Below the pieces are notes generated by a model. It ran no database searches and was not told the origin of the DNA. It was given only the letters and a program-made list of their open reading frames with translations. From Balneolales bacterium (GTDB taxonomy: Bacteria; Bacteroidota; Rhodothermia; Balneolales; Cyclonatronaceae), in assembly GCA_020832405.1 (NCBI GenBank), contig JAFIET010000034.1, positions 1 to 39,712 of the forward strand: DNA of 39,712 nt. Reading direction: 5' to 3'. The position numbers and the translations under genes were made by a program. Each line of letters opens with the position of its first letter. Position 1 is the stretch's first letter. Positions 17,093-25,269 of this stretch are shown one piece after another.

Positions 17093-18205
17093 ATGAAATT
17101 TACAGTTTCAAGCGGTGAGCTTGTCAAGAGTCTCTCAGCCGTTGCAGGAGCCGTACCGGCCAAAGCAACTATGCCCATCCTGGAGATGGTTTTGTTCGAA
17201 AGCGAAGGCGGTAAATTAAAGCTTTCAGCAACTGACCTTGAAGTTACTATAGTTGAATATGTAAGCGCTGAAATTGAAGAGGAAGGTTCTGTTGCCGTAC
17301 CGGCCCGCCGCCTGCTCGATACCCTTCGGGCCCTGCCTGATATTCCGGTTTCATTTTCTATTGATGAGCGCTACAACGTCCTCTTTAAAACAGACAAAGG
17401 CTCTTACCGCCTCGCCGGCGAAGACGGAGATGAATTCCCCGCAACCCCAACGCTCGATGAGGCTACTATTATTGAAACCTCAACCGGCCTTATCCGCGAT
17501 GCCATTGCGAAAACAAGCTTTGCCGTTTCTTCCGATGATTTACGCCCGGCTATGATGGGTGTGTATTTTCAGATCGGTACCGAGCAAAGCAAAGTTGTTG
17601 CGACCGATGGCCACCGGCTTGTTAAGCTTACCCTCAATGAGCTGAAAGCCGAATTCGACATCAATTTTATCGTGCCGGACAAAGCGCTCAACCTCACCAA
17701 TAAATCGCTTGATTCGCTTGAGTGTCAGATCAGCGTTACCGATCAGCATGTGAGTTTCAAGAGCGGCAACACGCAGATTATCGCACGCCTTATTAATCAG
17801 CAGTACCCGAACTATGAAACCGTTATCCCGCGGGATAATGAAAAAACGCTGATTGTAACCAAAGATGAGCTTCTCGCAACCGTAAAACGGGTTGCCATTT
17901 TCTCCAGTTCGAGCACACGGCAGATTCGTCTGAGGCTTGAAGCCGACGAGCTCAACATCAAAGCTGAGGATATCGACCTGAGCAGCGAAGCCGAAGAAAG
18001 GCTCACTGCTGAATATTCAGATGAACCGATGGAAATCGGATTCAACGCGCGTTATCTCGCAGATGTAATCAGCAATGTGAACGACTCAGAAGTAAAGTTC
18101 GAGTTTTCCACTCCCAACCGTGCAGGCATCGTGAAACCTGCCGAACAGGAGCCGGGCAAAGAAATTCTGATGCTCGTTATGCCTGTAATGCTGAACACGT
18201 ACTAA
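17093..18205 (+). CDS. dnaN: DNA polymerase III sliding clamp (beta subunit)
   Basis: DnaN forms the ring-shaped dimer that tethers the replicative polymerase to DNA. The 370-aa length matches the family (about 366 in E. coli) and holds three similar clamp domains. It begins MKFTVSSGELVKSLSAV and ends with the typical PVMLNTY C-terminus. Recognisable segments are PVRRLLDTLRALPD-like text near residue 85 (VPARRLLDTLRALP), DGHRLVKL near residue 173 and the third-domain FNARYLADV. It leads a + strand gene series divergent from the dcw cluster. dnaA, dnaN's frequent neighbour, is not in the window. Confidence 0.98.
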   Translation: MKFTVSSGELVKSLSAVAGAVPAKATMPILEMVLFESEGGKLKLSATDLEVTIVEYVSAEIEEEGSVAVPARRLLDTLRALPDIPVSFSIDERYNVLFKTDKGSYRLAGEDGDEFPATPTLDEATIIETSTGLIRDAIAKTSFAVSSDDLRPAMMGVYFQIGTEQSKVVATDGHRLVKLTLNELKAEFDINFIVPDKALNLTNKSLDSLECQISVTDQHVSFKSGNTQIIARLINQQYPNYETVIPRDNEKTLIVTKDELLATVKRVAIFSSSSTRQIRLRLEADELNIKAEDIDLSSEAEERLTAEYSDEPMEIGFNARYLADVISNVNDSEVKFEFSTPNRAGIVKPAEQEPGKEILMLVMPVMLNTY

Positions 18206-18253
18206 TCCGGCCATCGGTCAGCGGCCTTTAGCCTTTTCACCAACCTCTCTTTC

Positions 18254-19048
18254 ATGCGTGAAACCTCTGCTGTTATAACGCTCACGACCGACTTCGGCTA
18301 CCAGGATTATTACACTGCCGCCATGAAAGCGGCTATTCTGCGCATCAGCCCGCGGGCAACTCTGATTGATATTTCTCACGCGCTCCCGCCTCAGGACATC
18401 ATGGCGGGAGCCTGGGTTGTTAAAAATGTGGCTTTTGATTTCCCGCCGGGCAGCATACACCTTTGTGTTGTTGATCCCGGTGTCGGGAGTGCCCGCCGCC
18501 CTTTGATCTGCGAAATCGAAGGGCATTTTTTTGTGGGTCCGGATAACGGGCTGTTCCCCCTCATTGCCGACGGGAAACCGCTCATTGCACGCGAAATTAT
18601 CAATCCGGATTTCATGCTGGCTGAGGTATCCAATACCTTTCACGGGCGCGATATTTTTGCCCCGGCAGCCGCGCATCTGAGCACAGGTATCGCCGCTGAG
18701 CGGTTTGGTCCGCTTGTGGAAACGCCCCTGTACTTTCGCTGGGCGCAGCCTATTTCTGATGATGAAGGCATTCAGGGCTGGGTGAACCACATCGATACCT
18801 ACGGCAACCTCATCACCAACATTCCGCACAAACTGCTGCCTCAAAACGGCCAAACCGCACTAAAAATTTATGCCGGTACAACCATCCTCAAATCCGTTGA
18901 CCGCTGCTACAGCTCGGTTACCGAAGGAGAGCCCGTAGCCCTGATCGGCAGTTCCGGTATGCTGGAAATTTCCGTGCGCAACGGCAATGCAGCCGAACTC
19001 CTGAATGTGCGCAAAGGGATGACCGTATCGGTAGTGTATCAGAAATGA
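18254..19048 (+). CDS. DUF62-family SAM hydroxide adenosyltransferase
   Basis: This belongs to the fluorinase/chlorinase-like DUF62 family. Characterised members hydrolyse S-adenosylmethionine to adenosine and methionine with a conserved Asp-Arg-His triad. That triad can be assigned here to D74 (VVDPGVGS), R81 and H130 (FHGRDIFAP). The N-terminal TTDFG (D13), VGPDNG (94-99) and NHIDTYGNLITNIP segments are also typical. The 264-aa length is normal. It starts 48 bp after dnaN and may be co-transcribed. Its physiological role is unsettled across bacteria. Halogenating activity is unlikely given the hydroxide-type triad. Confidence 0.92.
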   Translation: MRETSAVITLTTDFGYQDYYTAAMKAAILRISPRATLIDISHALPPQDIMAGAWVVKNVAFDFPPGSIHLCVVDPGVGSARRPLICEIEGHFFVGPDNGLFPLIADGKPLIAREIINPDFMLAEVSNTFHGRDIFAPAAAHLSTGIAAERFGPLVETPLYFRWAQPISDDEGIQGWVNHIDTYGNLITNIPHKLLPQNGQTALKIYAGTTILKSVDRCYSSVTEGEPVALIGSSGMLEISVRNGNAAELLNVRKGMTVSVVYQK

Positions 19049-19113
19049 TGCGCGCCCTGCCGGTGTTCCCTTTCCCAACACATAAACCACATCTTTAAAC
19101 TAAGCAAACTCCG

Positions 19114-19812
19114 GTGGATGTAAAACACGCAATTCTGCTTCTCGAAGACGAAAAAGAAGCCGCTGACATGCTGGCCAACTATCTTGAAATGCATAATTTC
19201 GAAGTACTGCAGGCCTACGACGGCAAGCAGGCGATGGAATACGTTACACAGCGGCCGGATAAAATAGATCTGGCCATTCTTGATATTATGGTGCCGGCTG
19301 TAAACGGCATGGAAATCTGCAAGCGGATGCGGGAGAACCCCATCCTCGCAAGTGTGCCCATCATTTTCCTCACGGCCAAAGACCGCGAAAGCGACGAAAT
19401 TTCGGGTCTCGAAGCCGGCGCCGACGACTACATCGCCAAGCCTGCAAGCTTCAAGCTGATCGAAGCCCGGGTCAAAAGCCTGCTCCGCCGGCAGCCGGCC
19501 CGTACCTCCGGCTGGCTGCACTTCCGCAATATTTACCTCGATAACACCAACTTCGAGGTGCAGGTCGATAATCAGCGGGTTGACCTCACGCACACCGAGT
19601 TCCGGATTCTGGAGCTCTTCCTGCAGCAGCCCAACAAGGTTTACACGCGGCAGGAAATTCTGGAGCACATCTCCGACGATCAGAAATTCGTATTCGACCG
19701 CACCGTTGATGTGCACGTTAAGAACCTTCGTATCAAGCTCGGCTCAGCAGGGGAAGCCATCAAAACCTACCGCGGTACCGGCTACGGCATGAACCGGGAA
19801 ATGGCGGGATAA
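19114..19812 (+). CDS. OmpR/PhoB-family response regulator
   Basis: This is a two-component transcription factor. The receiver domain holds acidic pair E11-D12, phosphoacceptor D57 (LDIMVP), T87 and K109 (AKP). The C-terminal winged-helix DNA-binding domain (about 135-230) carries the DLTHTEFRILELFLQ and DRTVDVHVKNLRIKLG segments diagnostic of the OmpR/PhoB family. The start is GTG at 19114; the next in-frame ATG would cut into the receiver fold. It is followed after 9 bp by a histidine kinase, which is its likely partner. The signal and regulon cannot be deduced. Confidence 0.95.
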   Translation: MDVKHAILLLEDEKEAADMLANYLEMHNFEVLQAYDGKQAMEYVTQRPDKIDLAILDIMVPAVNGMEICKRMRENPILASVPIIFLTAKDRESDEISGLEAGADDYIAKPASFKLIEARVKSLLRRQPARTSGWLHFRNIYLDNTNFEVQVDNQRVDLTHTEFRILELFLQQPNKVYTRQEILEHISDDQKFVFDRTVDVHVKNLRIKLGSAGEAIKTYRGTGYGMNREMAG

Positions 19813-19821
19813 AGCACCGCC

Positions 19822-21240
19822 ATGAGAATTCAGTTCAAGCTCTCGATTACCTTCGTACTGCTGCTCGTTTTCGGCGTTACAGCCATCAGCAGTTATTCCA
19901 TCGTATTCATCCGCGGTTATCTGGTGAATCAGGCCGAGCAGGATATGCGGGCCGATGCCAATCAGATTCTGGTAACGCTGCAGCTCACGAGCAAAACTGA
20001 GCGCGATCTTACGGAAGTACTGCCCGTAATCGGGCGCGAATCGATTTACGACATCCGCGTATTCGACGCCGAAGGGCAACTGTTTCTCCGGCCGGTTCGC
20101 ACACAAAACTGGCAGTCTGATGTGTACACGAGCCTTTCCTCCGAACTTCAGCAATTGCTCAGCGAAATGCATGCAACCTCCCTTGCTGTGCACTACCGCG
20201 ATCAGCACGAACGGGTTTTCGTGTACGGAAACCTGCACCTGCAGCTCGAAGACTCCCGTTATACCATAGAAGTAAGCCGCCTGAAATCTGAAATTTACCG
20301 CCCGGTACATACCATCCGCTGGATTATCTACTCGGGCATGTTTGTCTCCATCGCCATTATTTTATTTGTGAGCTTCATCTTCAGCAACTATCTGGCGAAG
20401 CCCATCACACAGCTCACAACAGCGGCCAAGCGCATCGCGGGTGGCGAAACCGAGCACCGCATCGAGCTGAACCGCTCCGACGAATTCGGCACCCTGGCAA
20501 GCTCCCTCAATCAGATGTCGGAACGGCTGCGCGAGGAAAACGAAAAGCTGCTGGCAGCAAGCAGGCGTCAGAAGCAGTTTTATGCCGATATCGCCCATGA
20601 AATCCGCAACCCGCTGCACACCATTTCGGGTGCGCTCGAAATGCTCGACATGAGCAACCTCCCTGCCGAAAAACGCGCCCGCTTCCTGCAAAGCGCCCGA
20701 AATCAGTCGGAGCGCATGAACCGGCTCTTTCAGGACCTGATGACCCTGCAGCGCTCCGATCTCGATCCCAATTTTGTTCATCCCCGCGTTTTTGTGCTAA
20801 GCAGGGTGATGCAGAATCTCGAGCAGGCATACAGCACCCTTGCCGATGAAAAAAAGCTGAAGCTCAGGTTCAGCGGATGCGCGGACTGCCGCGTGATGGC
20901 CGATCCCAACAAGATTGAGCAGGTACTCGATAACCTCATCAGCAACGCCATCAAGTACTCCTCCGAAGGGCAGATCGAGGTGAGCTGGCAGAATACGGCC
21001 GGCGGCAAGGTTGAAATCAGCGTGAAGGATTCCGGCATCGGCATACAGGCCGAACATATTCCGTATCTTTTTGATCGCTTTTACCGCACCGACAAAGCCC
21101 GCTCCCGCGACAGCGGCGGTACGGGTCTGGGTCTGGCCGTTGTGAAAAGCATCCTCGATGCGCATCAGACCCGCATTTCCGTTGAAAGCGAGCCTGGCAA
21201 AGGTACCATCATGAAATTCACCCTGCCCGCCGCAGGCTGA
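19822..21240 (+). CDS. Sensor histidine kinase (HAMP-HisKA-HATPase)
   Basis: This is a membrane two-component sensor kinase. It has a first membrane helix (about 8-30), a periplasmic sensor of roughly 130 residues with no recognised fold, and a second membrane helix (about 166-188). HAMP follows at about 190-242, then the HisKA dimerisation helix with phosphorylatable H259 (HEIRNP), and the ATPase domain with N-box N375, D403-x-G and the GGTGLGL lid (432-438). The complete set of motifs indicates an active enzyme. It lies 9 bp after the response regulator gene. The periplasmic sensor gives no hint of ligand. A cell-envelope role is plausible only because ddl follows. Confidence 0.95.
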   Translation: MRIQFKLSITFVLLLVFGVTAISSYSIVFIRGYLVNQAEQDMRADANQILVTLQLTSKTERDLTEVLPVIGRESIYDIRVFDAEGQLFLRPVRTQNWQSDVYTSLSSELQQLLSEMHATSLAVHYRDQHERVFVYGNLHLQLEDSRYTIEVSRLKSEIYRPVHTIRWIIYSGMFVSIAIILFVSFIFSNYLAKPITQLTTAAKRIAGGETEHRIELNRSDEFGTLASSLNQMSERLREENEKLLAASRRQKQFYADIAHEIRNPLHTISGALEMLDMSNLPAEKRARFLQSARNQSERMNRLFQDLMTLQRSDLDPNFVHPRVFVLSRVMQNLEQAYSTLADEKKLKLRFSGCADCRVMADPNKIEQVLDNLISNAIKYSSEGQIEVSWQNTAGGKVEISVKDSGIGIQAEHIPYLFDRFYRTDKARSRDSGGTGLGLAVVKSILDAHQTRISVESEPGKGTIMKFTLPAAG

Positions 21241-21346
21241 GTGGCTTCGTTTTCACACTTTCCCTTCCCAACATTAATCTCACCCGGAAAACTTCCGCAG
21301 GTCCGGAAGCCCATCACCCGGAAAAACCTTCTTTTTTATTGACGCT

Positions 21347-22528
21347 ATGTATCAGCATGTTTTAGTTGCTTTCGGGGGCGTATCGCCCGAGCACGAAGTT
21401 TCGGTCATAACCGCGGTTCAGGCGGCAAGCGCCCTGAAGGACAGCGGACTAAGCCTCACGCCGCTGTACGTGAGCAAAAGCGGCCGCTTCCTCACGGGTC
21501 CGCAGCTGCTTGAGCTTGAATCGTACAAAGACCTCAAAACGCTTGAGCAGCAGGCCGTGCCCTGCGCGTTTCAGACCGATGCCCTCGGGCGAACGGTACT
21601 CAGCGAAACCCGCAAGGGCGGACTTTTCAGCAAACCCAAAGTATGGCCGGTGGATGTGGTGCTTGTGGCCTTTCACGGCTCGGAAGGTGAAAACGGCGCC
21701 TTTCAGGGGCTATGCGAGCAGTACAACCTGCCTTACACGGGCAGCGGGGTGATGGCCTCCTCGGTGGGGATGGACAAACGCGCGGCCAAGGTTCACGCGG
21801 CGGCCTGCGGGGTGCCCGTAGTTGAAGGCCTCGACTTTACCGAAGCAGAATGGGCTGCCGGGAGCGAAGCACTGCTCGAAAAAATCCTCGCCCTCGACAC
21901 GACTGTTGTGGTGAAGCCGCTCCGGCTCGGCAGCAGTATCGGCGTGGAAGTGGTGAGCGGGCGCGACGCCATCGTGCGCGCTGTGGAAACCGGCTTCCGC
22001 TACGATGCACATCTGCTCATCGAGAAAGCGGTGCGTCCGCTGCGGGAGGTAAACTGCTCGGTTCTGGGCAATGCCGCCGACGCGCAGGCGAGCGTGTGCG
22101 AGCAGCCCAAAGGCTCGGCCGAACTGCTCTCCTTTCAGGACAAATACATGGGCGACTCCGGCAAGGGCATGGCTTCGGCCAGCCGCATCATCCCCGCTCC
22201 GATTCCGGAGGCGCTCACCGAAGCCATTCAGCAGGCGTCGCTGCGGCTGTTCCGCGAACTCGACGCCTCCGGCGTGGCCCGGTTCGACTTTCTGGTGAAC
22301 GACGAAACCGGCCAGTTCTATTTCAATGAAATCAACACCATACCCGGCTCCTTTTCTTTTTACCTGTGGGATAAAACCGGAATCAGCTTTCCGCAACTCA
22401 TGAAAAAACTGCTGGATATCGCCGTTGCCCGGCACCGTGAGAAAAACGGCCGCGTTCGCAGCTACGAAACGAACCTGCTGAGCACAAAGGCGGTTAAAGG
22501 TATCAAAGGTCTGAAAGGCAAAGGCTGA
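21347..22528 (+). CDS. ddl: D-alanine--D-alanine ligase
   Basis: Ddl is an ATP-grasp enzyme joining two D-Ala for the peptidoglycan stem. The N-terminal substrate motif GGVSPEHEVS holds E15. The ATP-binding loop PLRLGSSIGVEV (191-202), the DKYMGD omega-loop region (265-270) and the metal/oxyanion segment with R312, D314, E328 and N330 (NEINTIPGS) are present. The last motif reads NTIPGSFSFYLW rather than the NTxPGMTxxS of E. coli-type enzymes, which marks a known-looking but divergent Ddl subgroup. The 393-aa length is long, with an insert in the first domain and a Lys/Gly-rich tail (381-393). It is absent from the dcw cluster and sits here alone. Confidence 0.93.
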   Translation: MYQHVLVAFGGVSPEHEVSVITAVQAASALKDSGLSLTPLYVSKSGRFLTGPQLLELESYKDLKTLEQQAVPCAFQTDALGRTVLSETRKGGLFSKPKVWPVDVVLVAFHGSEGENGAFQGLCEQYNLPYTGSGVMASSVGMDKRAAKVHAAACGVPVVEGLDFTEAEWAAGSEALLEKILALDTTVVVKPLRLGSSIGVEVVSGRDAIVRAVETGFRYDAHLLIEKAVRPLREVNCSVLGNAADAQASVCEQPKGSAELLSFQDKYMGDSGKGMASASRIIPAPIPEALTEAIQQASLRLFRELDASGVARFDFLVNDETGQFYFNEINTIPGSFSFYLWDKTGISFPQLMKKLLDIAVARHREKNGRVRSYETNLLSTKAVKGIKGLKGKG

Positions 22529-22564
22529 TTTATTTCTCATACAAACCCAACACATCCCAAAGCT

Positions 22565-24055
22565 ATGCGCAAAATTTTATCTCTGTCCGCCATTTTGGCC
22601 GCCATCCTGCTGCTGCAGGCCTGCGGTTCTACTCCGGAAACCGTTCAGGTAAGGGATCAGGCCCGTACAATTGAGCCTTCCGGGGTAGTGCCGGCACAGG
22701 AAGAACAATCAGACCCCTTCACCCTGCGCATAGGCGATACGCACAAACCCGGCAGCATGGACCCCCTGTTTGCACACAACACAAGCGCACAGCGGCTCAT
22801 CCGCTTCGTGTACGACGGCCTCACCGGCCTTGATGCCGATGGCCGGGCGGTTCCGCTGCTGGCCGAAAGCTGGGAAGTGAGCGCCGATTCGCTACAGTAC
22901 ACCTTCACCCTGCGCGATGACGCCTTCTTCCACGACGACCCGGCCTTCGCAGCCGGCCGGGGCCGCAGCGTGCTCGCCTCGGATGTTGAGTTTGTTTTTG
23001 CGCGTATGGCGCTGTACAACGTACCCGTTTATGCCGGAGCTTTTTTCAGCAACTATATTAAAGGGATGGAGGCTTTCCTGCTGGAAGAACGCCATACCTT
23101 TTTTGACCGTGATATTTTATTCGGAGAAATCAGCGGCATCGAAGCTCTTGACGAGAGTCGGGTGCGCTTCACCCTGAATCAGCCTGAGCCGGACTTCCCG
23201 GCTTTTCTTGCCCACCCTTACGCCGTGATTTATCCGCGCGAAGTGTTTGACCACCGCAGCACAGGGCTGCATTCGCAGCCGGTGGGCACTGGCGCGTTTC
23301 AGTTTGCTTCTGCTTCGGGCGATACGCTGATTGTACTGGAGCGTAACTTCATCGACTTCAGCCCTGCACGGGCGGGTGAGCGCCTCACCGCTGTGGAATG
23401 GAAATATTTTGAAAGCGAAGCCGCGCTGTTCACCGCAATGGGCTCCGCCCGTGTGGACCTCATCCCGCAGATTGGCCCTCAGACCGCAAAAACGCTGCTG
23501 GCTGAAACCCTGCACGGGCTCGCGCCGGGTTATGCTGCACAATACGAGCTGCTCCCCGCCTTTACATCCCGCTTTGGGCTTTACTTTATGGAAAACAACT
23601 TTGCGGGAACACAGGCCGGAACTGCGGCAGGCATCCTCAGGCCCATGCTGCAGGATGATTTTGCCGCCGAACTGCCTCCAAACCTCTCTTTCGAGCTGCA
23701 CCCCCACTGGGCAGATCTGGCAGCCGGCACAGACGATGCAGCCTTTAACGATGGCTTTGAAGTGCTCACCGGTGCCTGGCCCGCGGGCTATGCCACCTAC
23801 GCAGCCGCATATTGGCTGAATCAGATTTCAGACACGCATGATGTCAGCCTGCTGATTGTGAACCGCCCGAACCGCGATATGCTGTTCTACATGGCCGCCG
23901 ACACCCACAGCCGAAGCCTCGGCCTCGGCACGAGCAACCCGCCCGCCGTACAATTCACCCAGCAAAACTTCGGCCTGCACCGAACAGGCATCAGCGGCAT
24001 CACCTTAAATGAGGTACCCTGGTGGATTTCGCTCTCGGAATTTGAAGTTGAATAA
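22565..24055 (+). CDS. ABC transporter substrate-binding lipoprotein, family 5 (peptide type)
   Basis: This is an exported solute-binding protein of the oligopeptide/dipeptide/nickel family (SBP_bac_5). A lipoprotein signal peptide ends in lipobox LQAC with the lipidated cysteine at residue 20. The mature part carries the family opening (LRIGDTHKPGSMDPLFAHN) and the RFVYDGLTGLDADGRAVPLLAESWEVS segment. The 496-aa length fits, though the C-terminal lobe is short and weakly matched. No permease or ATPase genes are nearby, so its transporter is unlinked or it works in sensing. It starts 36 bp after ddl and may share the transcript. The ligand is unknown. Confidence 0.88.
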   Translation: MRKILSLSAILAAILLLQACGSTPETVQVRDQARTIEPSGVVPAQEEQSDPFTLRIGDTHKPGSMDPLFAHNTSAQRLIRFVYDGLTGLDADGRAVPLLAESWEVSADSLQYTFTLRDDAFFHDDPAFAAGRGRSVLASDVEFVFARMALYNVPVYAGAFFSNYIKGMEAFLLEERHTFFDRDILFGEISGIEALDESRVRFTLNQPEPDFPAFLAHPYAVIYPREVFDHRSTGLHSQPVGTGAFQFASASGDTLIVLERNFIDFSPARAGERLTAVEWKYFESEAALFTAMGSARVDLIPQIGPQTAKTLLAETLHGLAPGYAAQYELLPAFTSRFGLYFMENNFAGTQAGTAAGILRPMLQDDFAAELPPNLSFELHPHWADLAAGTDDAAFNDGFEVLTGAWPAGYATYAAAYWLNQISDTHDVSLLIVNRPNRDMLFYMAADTHSRSLGLGTSNPPAVQFTQQNFGLHRTGISGITLNEVPWWISLSEFEVE

Positions 24056-24168
24056 GTGGGAAGGACTGCGCAGTTTTTTGCAGGACAGACAGATTTCTCA
24101 AACCTGACCTAAAGCACGGTTGGGTATTGAGGTTAGCCTATGGCTGACTGAGTTATTCTGAATTAGCG
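24056..24168. other. Short intergenic region after the binding-protein gene
   Basis: This gap separates the convergent binding-protein gene and the HNH-linked small gene. A short GACTGCGCAGTTTTTT dyad with a T run at 24064-24079 could act as a weak + strand terminator. An imperfect 7-bp hairpin lies at about 24133-24149. Nothing else was recognised. Confidence 0.35.
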
Positions 24169-24345
24169 CTAAACGTCATTTTTTTCATGGATTACCCCTT
24201 CAATAATTTCGAACCAGGGAATTCTTTCAGCAATTGAATCCTCAATTTTGAGTATCTCCGCTTCTGTCAAAGCCCGACCGATAGCTTCGCGCGCTACTGT
24301 CTGAAGATCTTCGGTTTTGATTGAATAAATTATTCTGTCACTCAT
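24169..24345 (-). CDS. Small conserved-looking protein downstream of HNH nuclease (58 aa)
   Basis: This is a 58-codon frame from ATG (24345-24343) to TAG (24171-24169), starting 6 bp after the HNH gene stop on the same strand. The protein is acidic and mostly helical in appearance. It has a middle segment REAIGRALTEAEILKIEDSI and ends EGVIHEKNDV. The pattern 'DLQ-VA-E-IGR-LTEAEI-KIEDSI' recalls small uncharacterised bacterial proteins, but I cannot name a family. No cysteine, membrane helix or DNA-binding motif is evident. Its tight spacing implies co-transcription and perhaps a partner or modulator of the nuclease. That role is inference. Confidence 0.72.
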   Translation of the reverse strand: MSDRIIYSIKTEDLQTVAREAIGRALTEAEILKIEDSIAERIPWFEIIEGVIHEKNDV

Positions 24346-24351
24346 CACTTT

Positions 24352-25269
24352 TTATTTTAAAACGTGGTTTCTGTGCCATTCCAATGCACTTTCATCGGGC
24401 CATAAATTGGGGTTGAGCGGCAAGGTTATCTCCTTTTCTTTCAGCTGGGCCAGCACATTATTACCAAACATCTGAGCTGATTCATCCGGCAAATCAGCTA
24501 TTTTCTCAGAAACAATGATTTTCCGGTTATTAGCCACACTAAACCAGCCAACATCAAATGTCCAGTGATGTAATCTGCAAAGTGACAGACCATTCCATAT
24601 ATCATCCTTTCCTTTAGCACTATGAGGAATGATGTGGGCCGCCTCAGCTTCCCATATTTCAGAGTCAGGCGCCCTGAGCTTTAGACCGCAGACCGCACAA
24701 GAACAGTTGTAAGCCTGCATAACAGCTCTCCTGAAACTTCTGAGTCTTACGCTTTGAAGTGATGGCTTAACGGATGCTTCATGGATACTAAAAGGCTTGT
24801 AGTTTGCCGGCTTACGCTTACTTATCAGCCTTTGCGAATATCGCTCAACTTCAAATGATTTAATGGGAAGGACTTCTTTTTCAGATTCAGGTAATCCTCT
24901 CAGTTTCAATGCTTCATCAAAGCCATTCTCAGTGAGCATCCACTCTTTTTGACCTGTAATTTTGAATGTTTGCGATGGCAGTGAAACGAAACTCTGCTTT
25001 GAAAGACTGTGCGCGGCCCGGTACAGCAGCCGATTCCACAAATTAGATTTTTTGATGCGGTTTTCTTTCCTGTAAACGGTTTGCAGTTCGAACGACCGCT
25101 GCTCGCTGTTAAGCATAAAAAAGTCAGCTATTTGGGTAACGACTTCATCTCCCTTCGCAAACTCCTTCACAACGCCCCCATTTTTGAAAAGCGCAATCAG
25201 CAGCTGCTCTTCAACCTCCTCCCTTGAAGGCATACGCATTTTCGCAAACATCTCCGCCTCATAGCTCAT
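24352..25269 (-). CDS. HNH endonuclease with Mrr-N-like winged-helix domain
   Basis: This is a predicted restriction-type DNA endonuclease. Residues about 15-122 look like the Mrr N-terminal winged helix (LLIALFKNGG...; LWNRLLYRAAHSLSKQSFVSLP; WMLTENGF). Residues about 175-240 form an HNH_2-type module: C191-x-x-C194, H212 in AEAAHIIPH, N226 in WNGLSLC, C231 and H234-H235, consistent with a beta-beta-alpha metal site. The linker (125-170) is basic. The 305-aa length suits a stand-alone enzyme. No methyltransferase gene is in the window, so a modification-dependent (type IV-like) mode is possible. Base composition is clearly more AT-rich than the flanking genes, which suggests acquisition by transfer. 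No Shine-Dalgarno is visible. Confidence 0.85.
   Translation of the reverse strand: MSYEAEMFAKMRMPSREEVEEQLLIALFKNGGVVKEFAKGDEVVTQIADFFMLNSEQRSFELQTVYRKENRIKKSNLWNRLLYRAAHSLSKQSFVSLPSQTFKITGQKEWMLTENGFDEALKLRGLPESEKEVLPIKSFEVERYSQRLISKRKPANYKPFSIHEASVKPSLQSVRLRSFRRAVMQAYNCSCAVCGLKLRAPDSEIWEAEAAHIIPHSAKGKDDIWNGLSLCRLHHWTFDVGWFSVANNRKIIVSEKIADLPDESAQMFGNNVLAQLKEKEITLPLNPNLWPDESALEWHRNHVLK

Noticed and set aside
21347-22528. Vancomycin-type D-Ala-D-Lac ligase
   Set aside because: No vanH or vanX genes are present and the EHEVS and DKYMGD segments fit an ordinary Ddl subgroup.
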